Of a stretch of 64,000 nucleotides of DNA, positions 63,730 to 64,000 are shown piece by piece (positions within the stretch are counted from its first letter, which is position 1; each line of letters begins with the position of its first letter). The stretch is from Euleptes europaea. Lineage: Eukaryota; Chordata; Lepidosauria; Squamata; Sphaerodactylidae. Below the pieces are notes generated by a model, which was not told where the DNA came from, did no database searches, and worked only from the letters and a program-made list of their open reading frames with translations. The DNA lies in NCBI RefSeq assembly GCF_029931775.1, contig NC_079312.1, positions 7,447,821-7,511,820 on the forward strand, in the 5' to 3' direction. A program made the translations under genes and the position numbers.

Positions 63730-63935
63730 GGTGAAAGTGCTGTCAAGTTGCAGCTGATTTAGGGCAATCCTGCAGGGATTTCAAGGCAAGAGGTGTTCAG
63801 AGGTGGTTTGCCATTGCATGCCTCTGCATAGCAACCCTGGACTTCCTTGGTAGTCTCCCATCCAAGCACAAAGTAGGGCTGACTCTGCTTAGCTTCTGAG
63901 ATCTGACTTGATCGAGCTAGCCTGAGCCATCCAGT
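63730..63935 (-). repeat. 5S rRNA-derived SINE
   Basis: 'GTCAAGTTGCAGCTGATTTA' body and 'CTTAGCTTCTGAGATCTGAC' 5S part, minus strand. Confidence 0.75.
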
Positions 63936-64000
63936 CAATATAATCATTAGACTGCCTACTATTTGAATGTGGCTGCTTCCTGCTCAATATTCCTTGAAGT

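Overview
This window is vertebrate nuclear DNA, most likely from a squamate reptile and possibly a gecko. The repeats point there: Sauria-type tRNA SINEs ending in ACCTTT repeats, tRNA SINEs with TTCTTC tails, 5S-rRNA-derived SINEs, CR1-like, L1-like and BovB/RTE-like LINE pieces, and Penelope-type terminal repeats. The genes have introns, GT/AG splice sites and the KRAB-C2H2 layout of tetrapods. The species assignment is inference.

The protein-coding content is a KRAB zinc-finger cluster. Gene A (+, 39-4195) has a short start exon, KRAB-A, KRAB-B and a 9-finger exon; at least two decayed fingers follow its stop. Gene M (-, 12178 to about 19.26 kb) has a 15-finger exon, a consensus-like KRAB-A exon and, further upstream, a remnant of the C-terminal half of a SCAN domain next to a CpG-rich region. 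Genes B (+, 25902-31748) and C (+, 47272-51465) are near-identical 545-codon paralogs. Each has an 83-bp start exon, a divergent KRAB-A exon and a 15-finger exon. The start exon of a fourth + strand gene, D, lies at 63127-63209 and the rest is off the right edge.

B and C sit in a head-to-tail segmental duplication (about 22.1-40.4 kb and 40.95-53.3 kb). A full-length Ty1/copia-type LTR element (32544-37318, minus strand, 348-bp LTRs identical by eye, 5-bp target duplication) lies in the B copy only; the C copy keeps the empty site. Several SINEs also differ between the copies, so the order of events can be read.

The rest is intronic or intergenic and dense in repeats. An isolated tRNA-Trp(CCA) gene lies at 55421-55492. 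Other items are a MITE with about 60-bp inverted ends (57951-58141), two hAT-like non-autonomous elements, an LTR-like fossil near 9.9-10.15 kb and a palindromic Penelope-type repeat inside a BovB copy. The most unusual recurring signal is a compact hammerhead-ribozyme-like core (CTGA-N-GA, a short stem-loop, GAAA, then a flank pairing back to the start) in at least four diverged repeat types here.

Functionally, gene products A and M look like ordinary KRAB repressors that would recruit TRIM28/KAP1. B and C keep the fingers, but their KRAB domains have lost residues known to be needed for TRIM28 binding, so they may bind DNA without that repression route. Their fingers differ at several DNA-contact positions.
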